Shown here: positions 55,401 through 62,373 of the stretch, one piece after another
How the letters are laid out: each line of letters begins with the position of its first letter
Position numbering within the stretch: the first letter of the stretch is position 1
Assembly (NCBI RefSeq): GCF_024508295.1
Contig: NZ_CP101990.1
Coordinates: 1,674,001 to 1,738,000, forward strand
Reading direction: 5' to 3'
DNA: 64,000 nucleotides
DNA from: Aeromicrobium duanguangcaii
GTDB lineage: Bacteria; Actinomycetota; Actinomycetes; Propionibacteriales; Nocardioidaceae
Notes under the pieces: model-generated
Told to the model about the DNA's origin: nothing
The model's input: only the letters and a program-made list of their open reading frames with translations
The model's database searches: none
Made by a program: the position numbers and the translations under genes

Positions 55401-58400
55401 GGTCGACTCGTTGCCGCGCCTGTCGGTGTGGGTGGTGAGGTTGCCGATCGGGTCGTAGGCGAATGACTCTTGGCTGTTGTCGGGGTGCTGCTTGGTCGCG
55501 ACTCTTCCTAGCGCGTCGTAGGTCGCGGTGGTGGTGCCGCCGGCGGGGTTGGTCTGGCTGGTGCGGTTGCCGGCGAGGTCGTAGTCGAAGGTGCTGATCG
55601 CGCCACCGGGCGCGGTCTGGTTGGTGACCTGGCCGTCGGCGTTGTAGGCGAACGTGGTCGGATTGCCTCGCGCGTCGATCGTCTCGGTCATGTTGCCGGC
55701 CAGGTTCACCGTGGCGGATTCGACCAAGCCCAACGAGTCGGTGGCGGTCCGGGTGCGGCCGCTGTTCGTGTAGGTGTAGGTGGTGGTCTGGCCGCGCGGA
55801 TCGGTCATGGTCGCCACGCGTCCGGCGGTGTCGTAGGTCAGTGTCGTCTGCCCGTCGGCCGCATCTGTGACGGTGCTCAATCGGCCGGCGGTGTCGTAGG
55901 CGTACTCGGTCGTGTTGTTCCGCGGGTCGGTCAGTGCGGTGACGCGCCGGTCGTCGTCGAACGTCGCCGCGTAGGTGCCGCCGCGGGGCAGCTCGTACTG
56001 CGCCAACTGACCCCAGGCGGTGTAGGAGAACGTCGTCTCTCGACCCATCGGATCGGTCGTCGATGTCACCTGTCCACGCGCGTCTACGCCGTACTGGGTC
56101 GTGCCACCGAATTCGTTCGTCTCGGCGGTTAAGTCACCAGCGGTGTTGTAGGTGGCGGTCACCTCACGGCCGGCCGGGTCGATGGTCTTGGTCCGTTGTC
56201 CTCGACCGTTGTTCTCGAACTCCCACTCGCCACGCGTGTCGACCAGGCCCACCAGGCGGTCGTTCGCGTCGTACTCGTACGTCGTCAGGTTGCCGTAGGA
56301 GTCGCGAACCCGGGTTGGCTGGTGCTTGGCGTTGTAGCGGGTGGTGGTGCTGCGGCCCATGCCGTCGACTTCGATGTTGGGGTTGCCGCGGCTGTCGAAG
56401 AGCGTCGCTATCGATACGGGTCCGTAGCCGATGGTGGGCTCGGTCGGGATGCCGCTGATGTCGGATACGACTCGGCCTTCGCCGTCGTAGACGACGTGTC
56501 TGATCGACCGGTTGCCGGTGCGCTCGGATACCAGACGTCCTGCATCGTCGACTTTGTGTCGGATCGTGGCACCCGACGCTAACGTGATGGTCCGGGTGGT
56601 GTCGGAGTCGTAGTCGATGTCGGCCCGACCGGAACCCTGCTCCTTGACCCACGCGACCCGGTCCTGGAGGTCATAGCCGACCTCGAGCTCGACCACGCCA
56701 GTGGGCGTGGTCACCTTCTGCAACCGTGGACCGGTGTACTCGTAATGGGTGGTCTTCCCGTCCACACCGGTCGCTTCACTGAGGCGGCCCGCTGCGTCGT
56801 AGCCATACGCGACCGCGCGGCCCTGACTGTCCGTGACTTCCTGCAACTTGCCGCCGACGCGGTCGTACTCGACGAACCGGCCGGAGGTGCCGGTGATCTT
56901 GGCGACCTTGCCGCCGGAGTGGTCGATGTCGAGTTGATGTCCGGGGTCGCCGAGCGCCATCTGCGTCATCTGTCCCGAGCCGTCGAACGTCATCGTGGCG
57001 CGATCCGGAGTGGTGACCGTCGAGATTCCGTTGAGGGACGTTCCGGTCGCGCTCACGCCGCGCGTCGCCATCTGTCCGGCGTCCGTTTTGGCGGGGAACG
57101 GGATCGACGCGCCGTCAGCCATCGTCAGCGTCATCGGGCCCAGGACGCTGGATGTCTCCTCCGAGTATGAGGATCGCCATGCCGCACCGAGATCGCCACC
57201 AGTTTGGCCGGAGTTGAACGTGCGCGAGACCTCGATCTGCCGGCCCGCGTCTTGGACGACCATATCGGTCGCGGAGTACTTGACCGTGCCGTTGAATGTG
57301 TCGACTGGACCGAACATCGGCACTTGGCCCTCGGCCAGTGCGAGCGGCATCTCACCGGGATGCTCCGTCAGAACCGGCATGGCTTCGGCTCCGTAGCCTG
57401 TCGGCCGGTATCGCCGTTCGGCAGGGCAGGTGAGGTCGTAGATCGTCGTCAAGGGCGGGGAATGACTGTTCGCCTCCGACAGCGTCACGCAATCGGTCGG
57501 TAGCGGCTCGGCCGTGAGATCGCGGCCCCACCAGTTCAAGGAGTAGTCCATGAGCTGCTGACTGCCGGAACCGAACACCGCCCGAGTCCCGGTCAGCGTG
57601 TTGTACCGGAAATCGACCTCCGAACGCGTCGGCGCCGGAGAAGCGTTCGCATAGAAGTCGTCCTCAATCTCGTTGAACCAGAACCGCACGTCCTGCGATC
57701 CCAAGATCCCTACACCCACGTTGCTGAAGTTGTCGGCGATCCGGTTGCCCACGACATCCGCGGTTGCGGAAACGATCGAGACACCGCACTCGCCGCCAGA
57801 GAACTCGTTGTTGAACAACCCAACATATTGGCGGTCCCGCATGGTGCTGACATTGACCGCGTTGACCTGCGAATCCGTGACCTTCGAGTTCGAGAGCACG
57901 ACCCTGGCGCCGTACGCGGCCGACAGTCCGCCGCGCCCCGTGCAACCCGAGGCCGAGATGTTCCCCGCGCCGCCATATCGGACGTTCGCGTAGTCGATGA
58001 CACTCATCGGAATCGTGGCGTCATCCGAGGACGGTTGGATCCTGATCCCCAACCAATCTCCCGCCGACGGTGTGGAAGCTCCTCCATCACCGTTCGTGTC
58101 TCCGCCTATTGAGTCGTCCTTCAGCGAGGTGAACGTCACCCGGTTTCCGGGCTCGCCCACAACCAGCAGTTGGCCGTCGACCCCGATCTCGGTGTTCGCA
58201 CCGGCCTTCACGACCGTGCCGGGAAGGATGGTCAACGAGATTTCGTCTCGGACCTGGACTGAGCTCTGCAGAATGTAGGGCGACCCTTGAGGTCCCCACA
58301 CGGTGTCTTCGGTGATGTTCCCGGAGACCGTCGTCGGGCCCGGTGTCGTCACGGTCCGCACAGCAGGCGCGGGATCGACCGGTGCAGGCGCCGAAGGTCG

Positions 58401-58520
58401 CGCCACCGCAGGTCCAGCCGTCACCACCGGGAAACCGAACGAAGTGGCCAACACGATCGGCGCCAGCGACCATCGCAACACGCGTCGCATACCCGACCAA
58501 TTGACTAGTCGCTCGTCCAC
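52413..58520 (-). CDS. Secreted RHS/YD-repeat polymorphic toxin
   Basis: 2035 residues from a GTG at 58520 (GGGGG six bases upstream). Order: signal peptide (LRWSLAPIVLATSFGFPVVT); a right-handed beta-helix-like region (~55-370; VVGNRIADN, FNNEFSGGEC); a DUF6531-type segment (VDTFNGTVKYSATDMVVQDA); dozens of YD repeats (YDAAGRLSEATG, YDLAGNRTS) to ~1750; the RHS core end YDPFGTPTTT...MGARQYLPGTAAFTSPD and DPINMFDPDGH; an alpha-helical pre-toxin region (LIPGIGEIADGADAVLYLIE); and a ~110-residue C-terminal toxin with GLGSGTLSQATRAGETWVGD, YRVASDGKTLVSRDGLRAFR, FQANFEYWMGNR and NGHLDV. The toxin's activity is not recognised. Overlap with imm8 supports a toxin/immunity pair. Confidence 0.92.
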   Translation of the reverse strand: MDERLVNWSGMRRVLRWSLAPIVLATSFGFPVVTAGPAVARPSAPAPVDPAPAVRTVTTPGPTTVSGNITEDTVWGPQGSPYILQSSVQVRDEISLTILPGTVVKAGANTEIGVDGQLLVVGEPGNRVTFTSLKDDSIGGDTNGDGGASTPSAGDWLGIRIQPSSDDATIPMSVIDYANVRYGGAGNISASGCTGRGGLSAAYGARVVLSNSKVTDSQVNAVNVSTMRDRQYVGLFNNEFSGGECGVSIVSATADVVGNRIADNFSNVGVGILGSQDVRFWFNEIEDDFYANASPAPTRSEVDFRYNTLTGTRAVFGSGSQQLMDYSLNWWGRDLTAEPLPTDCVTLSEANSHSPPLTTIYDLTCPAERRYRPTGYGAEAMPVLTEHPGEMPLALAEGQVPMFGPVDTFNGTVKYSATDMVVQDAGRQIEVSRTFNSGQTGGDLGAAWRSSYSEETSSVLGPMTLTMADGASIPFPAKTDAGQMATRGVSATGTSLNGISTVTTPDRATMTFDGSGQMTQMALGDPGHQLDIDHSGGKVAKITGTSGRFVEYDRVGGKLQEVTDSQGRAVAYGYDAAGRLSEATGVDGKTTHYEYTGPRLQKVTTPTGVVELEVGYDLQDRVAWVKEQGSGRADIDYDSDTTRTITLASGATIRHKVDDAGRLVSERTGNRSIRHVVYDGEGRVVSDISGIPTEPTIGYGPVSIATLFDSRGNPNIEVDGMGRSTTTRYNAKHQPTRVRDSYGNLTTYEYDANDRLVGLVDTRGEWEFENNGRGQRTKTIDPAGREVTATYNTAGDLTAETNEFGGTTQYGVDARGQVTSTTDPMGRETTFSYTAWGQLAQYELPRGGTYAATFDDDRRVTALTDPRNNTTEYAYDTAGRLSTVTDAADGQTTLTYDTAGRVATMTDPRGQTTTYTYTNSGRTRTATDSLGLVESATVNLAGNMTETIDARGNPTTFAYNADGQVTNQTAPGGAISTFDYDLAGNRTSQTNPAGGTTTATYDALGRVATKQHPDNSQESFAYDPIGNLTTHTDRRGNESTYAFDDANRVTAATDPLDGVTNYSYDDAGQQISVTDPSGVATEYAYDPMGRPAVVTDASEVSTVYTYDTEGRTTKVTDPSGVAVTSTYNKRGELTRLDNAGATSGQTFTYDNAGNRLTQTRSAQTYTWTYDARGRVATSTDARNNTTNYGYDLAGNRTSADYPDGTAATWAYDDASRLVTATNGAGDTSSYDHDSAGNVTSIELPGGGEYTFDFDNQGRMTSQIDPANLETEYTWNPSGQLTSTTKPSGITLTSAYDALGRETERTAGTSTREFNYDPAGRMTEASDSSRTLTFGYDARGLLDEYTDATGTTSYTRNGAGRLTGVTAATGATTTFDYNAQGLLSRMRGTVNTDFGYNTYGQMTSRSNVAPTQNAAMTYGYDLDGNMTSVGFAGRLASTASYDQMSRATTVTKSLTSVTNPLEGTNTYSYDDAGRLDEWTLNDGTTTTSTAYAWDADSNRISETSGTDPPVSSTYDDAGRRVADSDGTTYDYDDDGNLVAIDRPTGDDLTLTYNAFGEVSGATSGTSSIDYELDPLGRTAARDDGTTNTSYSYDALSGELASVTNGTSVTELIRDATGRPVTAKTGSTLNHLGLDLHGDVAASTTNASANLASTAIYDPFGTPTTTGTPATTLGYQADHTDPATGLVDMGARQYLPGTAAFTSPDTVIGDLTSSVTLNRYTYAWADPINMFDPDGHFPSWLKSAGMGIFDFLRGAFKRAFDAAAAIVNTAVSQGRALFAKARVASAKATKAAKAEIAKVSRQVAAAASRIDTVAGDAARVASSFSGSIAASARNLDTRNLHTSLATFGLIPGIGEIADGADAVLYLIEGDTGNALFSAAAMIPGVGQAAGVARLSRFERGVSGGVGSDAAALFRRSGSERGSGSWGGSGKSSPVPSEDDWPIISGIVRDAIRGKGNHGLGSGTLSQATRAGETWVGDGYRVASDGKTLVSRDGLRAFRPPTWKPREDKFQANFEYWMGNRMGKPFGNGHLDVPELLE

Positions 58521-58880
58521 AGCCTGCCCCCTTGAAACCCTGGCGTGTCGCAGGTCACTCTAACCACATCCGTTTCAGGCTGTGTACGAAAGCGATCGCA
58601 GGATCCTGCATCACACCGTCCAGGGGCGCGGGAGGACGCGGCGCCGTGATAGCTGGCGCGGGCCTTCATCGCACGTCGACTCACTGGGAAGAAGAGACCT
58701 CGATCGACGGTGACCTTCTGTCGTGAGCGCCAGAGATCGCGATCGTCAACTCGGCGCGAGTGAAACCTTCAACCCTCATACCCAGCGATCCGGTCCCCCT
58801 GTGGTCCCCCGCCGGTCCACGCGAGGCGCGTGCCACCTGAGGGTGCACATTTGGCCCATGATCCGCTCATGGAAGAAGCG
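58521..58880. other. Right end of the island, upstream of the RHS gene, non-coding
   Basis: The short open frames here lack RBS and family signal. It holds the 19-bp end motif at 58830-58848 and should hold the RHS promoter. An integrase gene would normally sit here, next to the tRNA, and none is present. Confidence 0.5.
58830..58848. repeat. Island-end motif, right copy (19 bp)
   Basis: GTGCCACCTGAGGGTGCAC differs from the left copy (51068-51086) at two positions, same orientation. It lies 63 bases inside the right att-like repeat. Confidence 0.65.
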
Positions 58881-58906
58881 AAAACCCCTCCGATTGGAGG
58901 GGTTTT
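58881..58906 (-). terminator. Rho-independent terminator of tRNA-Leu
   Basis: AAAACCCCTCC and GGAGGGGTTTT form a perfect 11-bp stem with a 4-base loop; on the minus strand it ends in TTTT, 6 bases after the tRNA 3' end. Confidence 0.88.
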
Positions 58907-58911
58907 CATGT

Positions 58912-58935
58912 GTGTCCGAGGGGGGACTTGAACCC
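58912..58935. repeat. Right att-like copy of the tRNA-Leu 3' end (24 bp)
   Basis: Identical to 50951-50974 and part of the intact tRNA gene, covering the acceptor 3' strand and T arm. Confidence 0.85.
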
Positions 58936-58998
58936 CCATGCCCGTAACCGGGCACTAGCACCTCAAGCTAGCGCGTCTACCAATTCCGCCACCCGGAC
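58913..58998 (-). tRNA. tRNA-Leu (anticodon GAG)
   Basis: 86 bases. Acceptor GTCCGGG pairs with CTCGGAC (one G-T), D-arm GGCGGAATTGGTAGACGC, anticodon stem CTAGC/GCTAG around loop TTGAGGT (anticodon GAG), long class II variable arm with GTGCCCGGTTACGGGCA, and T-loop GGTTCAAGTCC. CCA is not encoded. A possible -10 box, TAGAGT, lies at 59029-59024. Terminator at 58906-58881. Its 3' end is the insertion site of the island. Confidence 0.96.
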
Positions 58999-59056
58999 GG
59001 GTGTGTTTGTCGTGCAGCACTGAACTCTAGCAAACGCCTTCAGAGGTCATGCAGAA

Positions 59057-59120
59057 GGCCCCGGGTAAGTATGAGTTACCCGGGGCCGTCCGACCGAGAG
59101 GATGTGATGACTTCTCTCGG
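59057..59120 (-). terminator. Two adjacent hairpins
   Basis: GGCCCCGGGTAA (59057-59068) pairs exactly with TTACCCGGGGCC (59076-59087), a 12-bp stem. Next to it CCGAGAG (59094-59100) pairs with CTCTCGG (59114-59120). They could end transcripts coming from the DUF445 gene before the tRNA promoter, or be the 3' part of a small RNA. Confidence 0.5.
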
Positions 59121-59306
59121 ATCCAGTCGCCCGGGAGGCTCCCCTCGACGTCTGCACCACCAGGCGTCTGCGTCGGGCGTGGGCCGTCTGCGTGAGGCGA
59201 ATCGGGCTTCCTTCTCGCTCTTCTGGGGAGAAGTGCGTAAGACCTGTCTACGCCCACCGTGACGCCGAGCACAAGAGTTTCATCGCACCATTGCAGGAAA
59301 TTTCTT

Positions 59307-59373
59307 GCGTCCACAAGTTCTCCACACGGCGCGGACGCTTGCGTCCACACGCTGTCCACAGAAGTTGTCCACA
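59307..59373 (+). promoter_or_regulatory. Cluster of five DnaA-box-like 9-mers
   Basis: TTGTCCACA (59365-59373, the actinobacterial consensus), CTGTCCACA (59352), TTCTCCACA (59318) and GCGTCCACA (59307 and 59341) lie on the same strand with centre spacings of 11, 23, 11 and 13 bases. No dnaA, dnaN or oriC-type AT-rich region is near. Confidence 0.65.
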
Positions 59374-59399
59374 GATGTGGATTCAGCCGCGGCGTCGAT

Positions 59400-60662
59400 T
59401 CACCAGAGCCGAGAGATCGCGTGGATGACCAGGCCGGCGAGGCCGCCCACCACGGTGCCGTTGATGCGGATGAACTGCAGGTCCCGGCCGACGTGCAGCT
59501 CGATGCGGTCGGCGGTCTCCTTGCCGTCCCATCGTTCGACCGTCGCGGAGATCACCGTCGCGATCTCGCCGCCGTAGTGCTCGACGACGTAGGCCGCAGC
59601 GTCGCCGGCCCAGCCGTCGACCTTCGCCGCGAGCACCGGGTCGGACCTCAACCGCTCCCCCAGGCCCTCGATCTCCTCGACGATCCGACGCCGCAGGACG
59701 CCGTCGCGATCGCCGAGCGCCTCGAGCAGCCCGCGACGGAACGAGTCCCACAGCCGGACGGCCGTCGTCGCCGCCTTGGGTTGAGTCAACAGCCGTTGCT
59801 TGAGCCGCTCGGCACGCTCCATCGTGTCGGGGTCGTGCTGCAGGTCGTCGGCCAGCTCCACCAGCCAGTGGTCCAGCGCGACTCGTGCGTCGTGCCGAGG
59901 GTCGTCCCGGATGTCCTCGACCCACGTCAGCACCTCGCGGAACAGCCGGTCCGCGACCATCGTGTTCGCCCACCGCGGCGCCCATTCGGGAGCGCGCTGG
60001 AGGATCAGGTCGGTGACGCGGTCCGGGTGGGCCGCGAGCCAGCCGTGCATCTCGTCCAGCCCCAGGTCGACCAGACCGGTGTGTGCGCCCTCGTCGAGGA
60101 TCTCGGACAGCAGCTGGCCGACCGCAGGGCTGAGCGGCTCCTGCATCATCCGCGGCACGATCATCTCGGTGATGACCACCTGGACGTCCTCCTCCTTGAC
60201 CCGGCCCAGCAGGTCCGAGGTGACCCGCGCCCCCTCGTCGACGATCCGGTGCACCCGGCCGGGCACCGCGATCCACTCCCCGACGCGCTCGGCCGGACCG
60301 GCCGCGGCGATGCGGTCGCGGATCACGTCCTCGCGCAGGAAGTTCTCGGACACGAAGTCCTGCAGGCTCGCGGCCAGCTGGTCCTTCTTCTTCGGAATCA
60401 GCGCCGTGTGCGGGATCGGTACGCCCATCGGGTGCCGGAACAGCGCCGTCACGGCGAACCAGTCGGCGATCGCGCCCACCATCGCCGCCTCCGCCGTGGC
60501 GTTGACGTACCCCCAGGCGCCACCGTGGCCGTGCGTCAGGGCGAACACGATCGCGGCGACCACCAGCAGCGAGGTGGCCAGGGTGCGCATCCGGCGCAGA
60601 GCAGCACGTCGCGCCTCGTCGTCACCCGACAGGGGCAGCACGGGGCTCATCACTTCGGTCAT
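59400..60662 (-). CDS. DUF445 family membrane protein
   Basis: 420 residues. The N-terminal helix MRTLATSLLVVAAIVFALTH is followed by the DUF445 core AAMVGAIADWFAVTALFRHP and PHTALIPKKKDQLAASLQDF, then a long helical region of the type that forms rods, and a final membrane helix GTVVGGLAGLVIHAISRLW. It is a conserved envelope protein family without a proven role. Divergent from ypfJ-type gene at 60732. Confidence 0.92.
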   Translation of the reverse strand: MTEVMSPVLPLSGDDEARRAALRRMRTLATSLLVVAAIVFALTHGHGGAWGYVNATAEAAMVGAIADWFAVTALFRHPMGVPIPHTALIPKKKDQLAASLQDFVSENFLREDVIRDRIAAAGPAERVGEWIAVPGRVHRIVDEGARVTSDLLGRVKEEDVQVVITEMIVPRMMQEPLSPAVGQLLSEILDEGAHTGLVDLGLDEMHGWLAAHPDRVTDLILQRAPEWAPRWANTMVADRLFREVLTWVEDIRDDPRHDARVALDHWLVELADDLQHDPDTMERAERLKQRLLTQPKAATTAVRLWDSFRRGLLEALGDRDGVLRRRIVEEIEGLGERLRSDPVLAAKVDGWAGDAAAYVVEHYGGEIATVISATVERWDGKETADRIELHVGRDLQFIRINGTVVGGLAGLVIHAISRLW

Positions 60663-60731
60663 GGCGCAACCCTAGGAGTCCCACGCCCCGCTGACACGGT
60701 GGCGAGCACGGCCGCCACCTAGAATCGCGCC

Positions 60732-61628
60732 ATGACGTTCAACGAGGGCGCGAACCTCGACACCAGTCAGGTCATCGGTGGCAAGTCCGGCGCGGTGGTC
60801 GGCGGTGGGGTCGGCGGCCTGCTGCTGGTGCTGCTGTTCGCCTTCCTCGGTGGCAACCCGCTCGGCGGCGGCTCGTCGTCGGCCTTCGACGTCAACCAGG
60901 TCCTGACCGGCGGCAGCAACTCCTCCGCGATCGACGTCAGCCAGTGCAAGACCGGCGCCGACGCCAACGAGAACGACGTCTGTCGGATCGTCGGCACGGT
61001 CAACAGCGCCCAGGACTACTGGACCGACGCCCTCCCGGCCGACATCAACCGCCAGTACCGCGAGGCCCCGACCGTCATCTACTCCGGCTCCACCCAGTCG
61101 GCGTGTGGCACCGCATCGAACCAGACCGGGCCGTTCTACTGCCCGTCGGACGAGCGGGTCTACATCGACGCCTCCTTCTTCGACCAGCTCAGCAGCCAGT
61201 ACGGCGCCGACGGCGGCAATCTCGCGCAGATGTACGTGGTCGCGCACGAGTACGGCCACCACGTCCAGAACATCCTCGGCATCCTCGCCAAGGCGCAGGA
61301 CGGCAAGACCGGTCCCCGCAGTAACGGCGTCCGTGTCGAGCTCATGGCCGACTGCTTCGCCGGCGTGTGGGCCCACCATGCGGCCTCCACGCAGGACGAC
61401 CAGGGCAACACCCTCATCAAGCCGCTGACCCGCAGGGACATCGACTCGGCCCTGTCGGCCGCAGCGGCCGTCGGCGACGACCACATCCAGGCCGAGCTCG
61501 GTGGCGGTCGCGTCAACCAGGACTCCTGGACCCACGGCTCGAGCGAGTCGCGTCAGCGGTGGTTCACGGCCGGCTACGAGTCCGGCAACCTGAACAGCTG
61601 CGACACGTTCGCCACGAACGAGCTGTGA
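60732..61628 (+). CDS. YpfJ-family neutral zinc metallopeptidase
   Basis: 298 residues. An N-terminal helix GGVGGLLLVLLFAFLGG anchors the protein; the catalytic domain contains HEYGH at residues 172-176 in VAHEYGHHVQNILG, and later LMADCFAGVWAHHA, which supplies a further zinc ligand. The segment FYCPSDERVYIDASFFDQL is a family hallmark (PF04228). The substrate is unknown. Its stop is followed after 4 bases by the CPBP gene, so both are probably cotranscribed. Confidence 0.93.
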   Translation: MTFNEGANLDTSQVIGGKSGAVVGGGVGGLLLVLLFAFLGGNPLGGGSSSAFDVNQVLTGGSNSSAIDVSQCKTGADANENDVCRIVGTVNSAQDYWTDALPADINRQYREAPTVIYSGSTQSACGTASNQTGPFYCPSDERVYIDASFFDQLSSQYGADGGNLAQMYVVAHEYGHHVQNILGILAKAQDGKTGPRSNGVRVELMADCFAGVWAHHAASTQDDQGNTLIKPLTRRDIDSALSAAAAVGDDHIQAELGGGRVNQDSWTHGSSESRQRWFTAGYESGNLNSCDTFATNEL

Positions 61629-61632
61629 TGAC

Positions 61633-62373
61633 ATGACCCGGCGCCTGCGCGCCGAGGTCTGGATCGTCCTCGGCCTCTCCCTGGGCCAGTCGGCGGTCTA
61701 CGCCGTCGTCAGTCTCATCCGCAAGCTCAGCCAGGGACCGCTGCGAGACTCCACCGCGACGCTGAACCAGTCGCGCGACGCGGTGCCCTGGCTGGACCTG
61801 ACCTATCAGCTGCTGTCGATCGGGTTCGCCCTCGTGCCGGTGGCCCTGGTGCTCTACCTGTTGAGCCTCGACGAGGCTCCCCCGGTGCTCAAGCGACTCG
61901 GCCTCGACGGCAGCCAGCCGCTGCGCGACACCCTCGCCGGCGCCGCCCTGGCCGCCGTGATCGGCATCCCAGGGCTGGGGCTGTACTTCGCCGGCCGCGA
62001 GCTGGGGATCACCGCCGAGATCGTCACGAGCCCCGAGAAGCTCTACTGGTGGTCCGTGCTGGTGCTGGTCCTCTCAGCGATCCAGAACGCCGTGCTGGAG
62101 GAGGTCATCGTCGTCGGCTACCTGATGACCCGGCTGAAGCAGTTCGGCTGGGGCCTGCCCGCGGCAATCGCCGCCTCCGCCGTGCTGCGCGGCAGCTACC
62201 ACCTCTACCAGGGCTTCGGACCGTTCCTGGGCAACGCCGTGATGGGCGTCGTGTTCGCCTGGTGGTTCCACCGCACCGGTCGCGTCCTGCCGCTGGTGAT
62301 CGCGCACACCATCTTGGACGTCGTGGCCTTCGTCGGGTACGCCCTCTTGGCGGACCAATTGGGCCTGCGGTGA
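61633..62373 (+). CDS. CPBP-family intramembrane metalloprotease
   Basis: 246 residues, about six to eight membrane helices. The CPBP (Abi/CAAX-like) active-site motif EE at residues 156-157 in LEEVIVVGYLMTRL is followed by the second motif SYHLYQGFGPFLGNAVMG and the third, IAHTILDVVAF. Such proteases cleave within the membrane; the target here is unknown. The stop overlaps the start of the helicase gene. Confidence 0.9.
   Translation: MTRRLRAEVWIVLGLSLGQSAVYAVVSLIRKLSQGPLRDSTATLNQSRDAVPWLDLTYQLLSIGFALVPVALVLYLLSLDEAPPVLKRLGLDGSQPLRDTLAGAALAAVIGIPGLGLYFAGRELGITAEIVTSPEKLYWWSVLVLVLSAIQNAVLEEVIVVGYLMTRLKQFGWGLPAAIAASAVLRGSYHLYQGFGPFLGNAVMGVVFAWWFHRTGRVLPLVIAHTILDVVAFVGYALLADQLGLR

Larger units (their letters stand above)
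50951..58935. mobile_element. tRNA-Leu-associated genomic island carrying an RHS toxin/Imm8 pair, no integrase
   Basis: The two ends are a 24-bp identical direct repeat (50951-50974 and 58912-58935) equal to the 3' end of tRNA-Leu; the intact tRNA is at the right end. This is the footprint of site-specific insertion into a tRNA 3' end: the element restores the tRNA, and the displaced 3' end with a tRNA-style terminator stays at the far side. Cargo is the RHS toxin, Imm8, a 35-codon ORF and a lipoprotein. No integrase, relaxase or replication gene is present, so it is either a decayed element or one mobilised in trans. A 19-bp near-identical motif lies inside each end (51068 and 58830). Confidence 0.72.
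59002..59399. other. Intergenic region between tRNA-Leu and the DUF445 gene
   Basis: No supported protein gene. It holds the tRNA promoter, two adjacent hairpins (59057-59120) and a DnaA-box cluster (59307-59373). Confidence 0.6.

Noticed and set aside
59027-59359. 110-residue minus-strand ORF upstream of tRNA-Leu
   Set aside because: It runs through two hairpins, part of the DnaA-box cluster and the tRNA promoter and has no RBS or family signal.
59290-59400. Chromosomal oriC
   Set aside because: Five DnaA-like boxes are present, but there is no dnaA, dnaN, recF or gyr gene and no AT-rich unwinding element in view.
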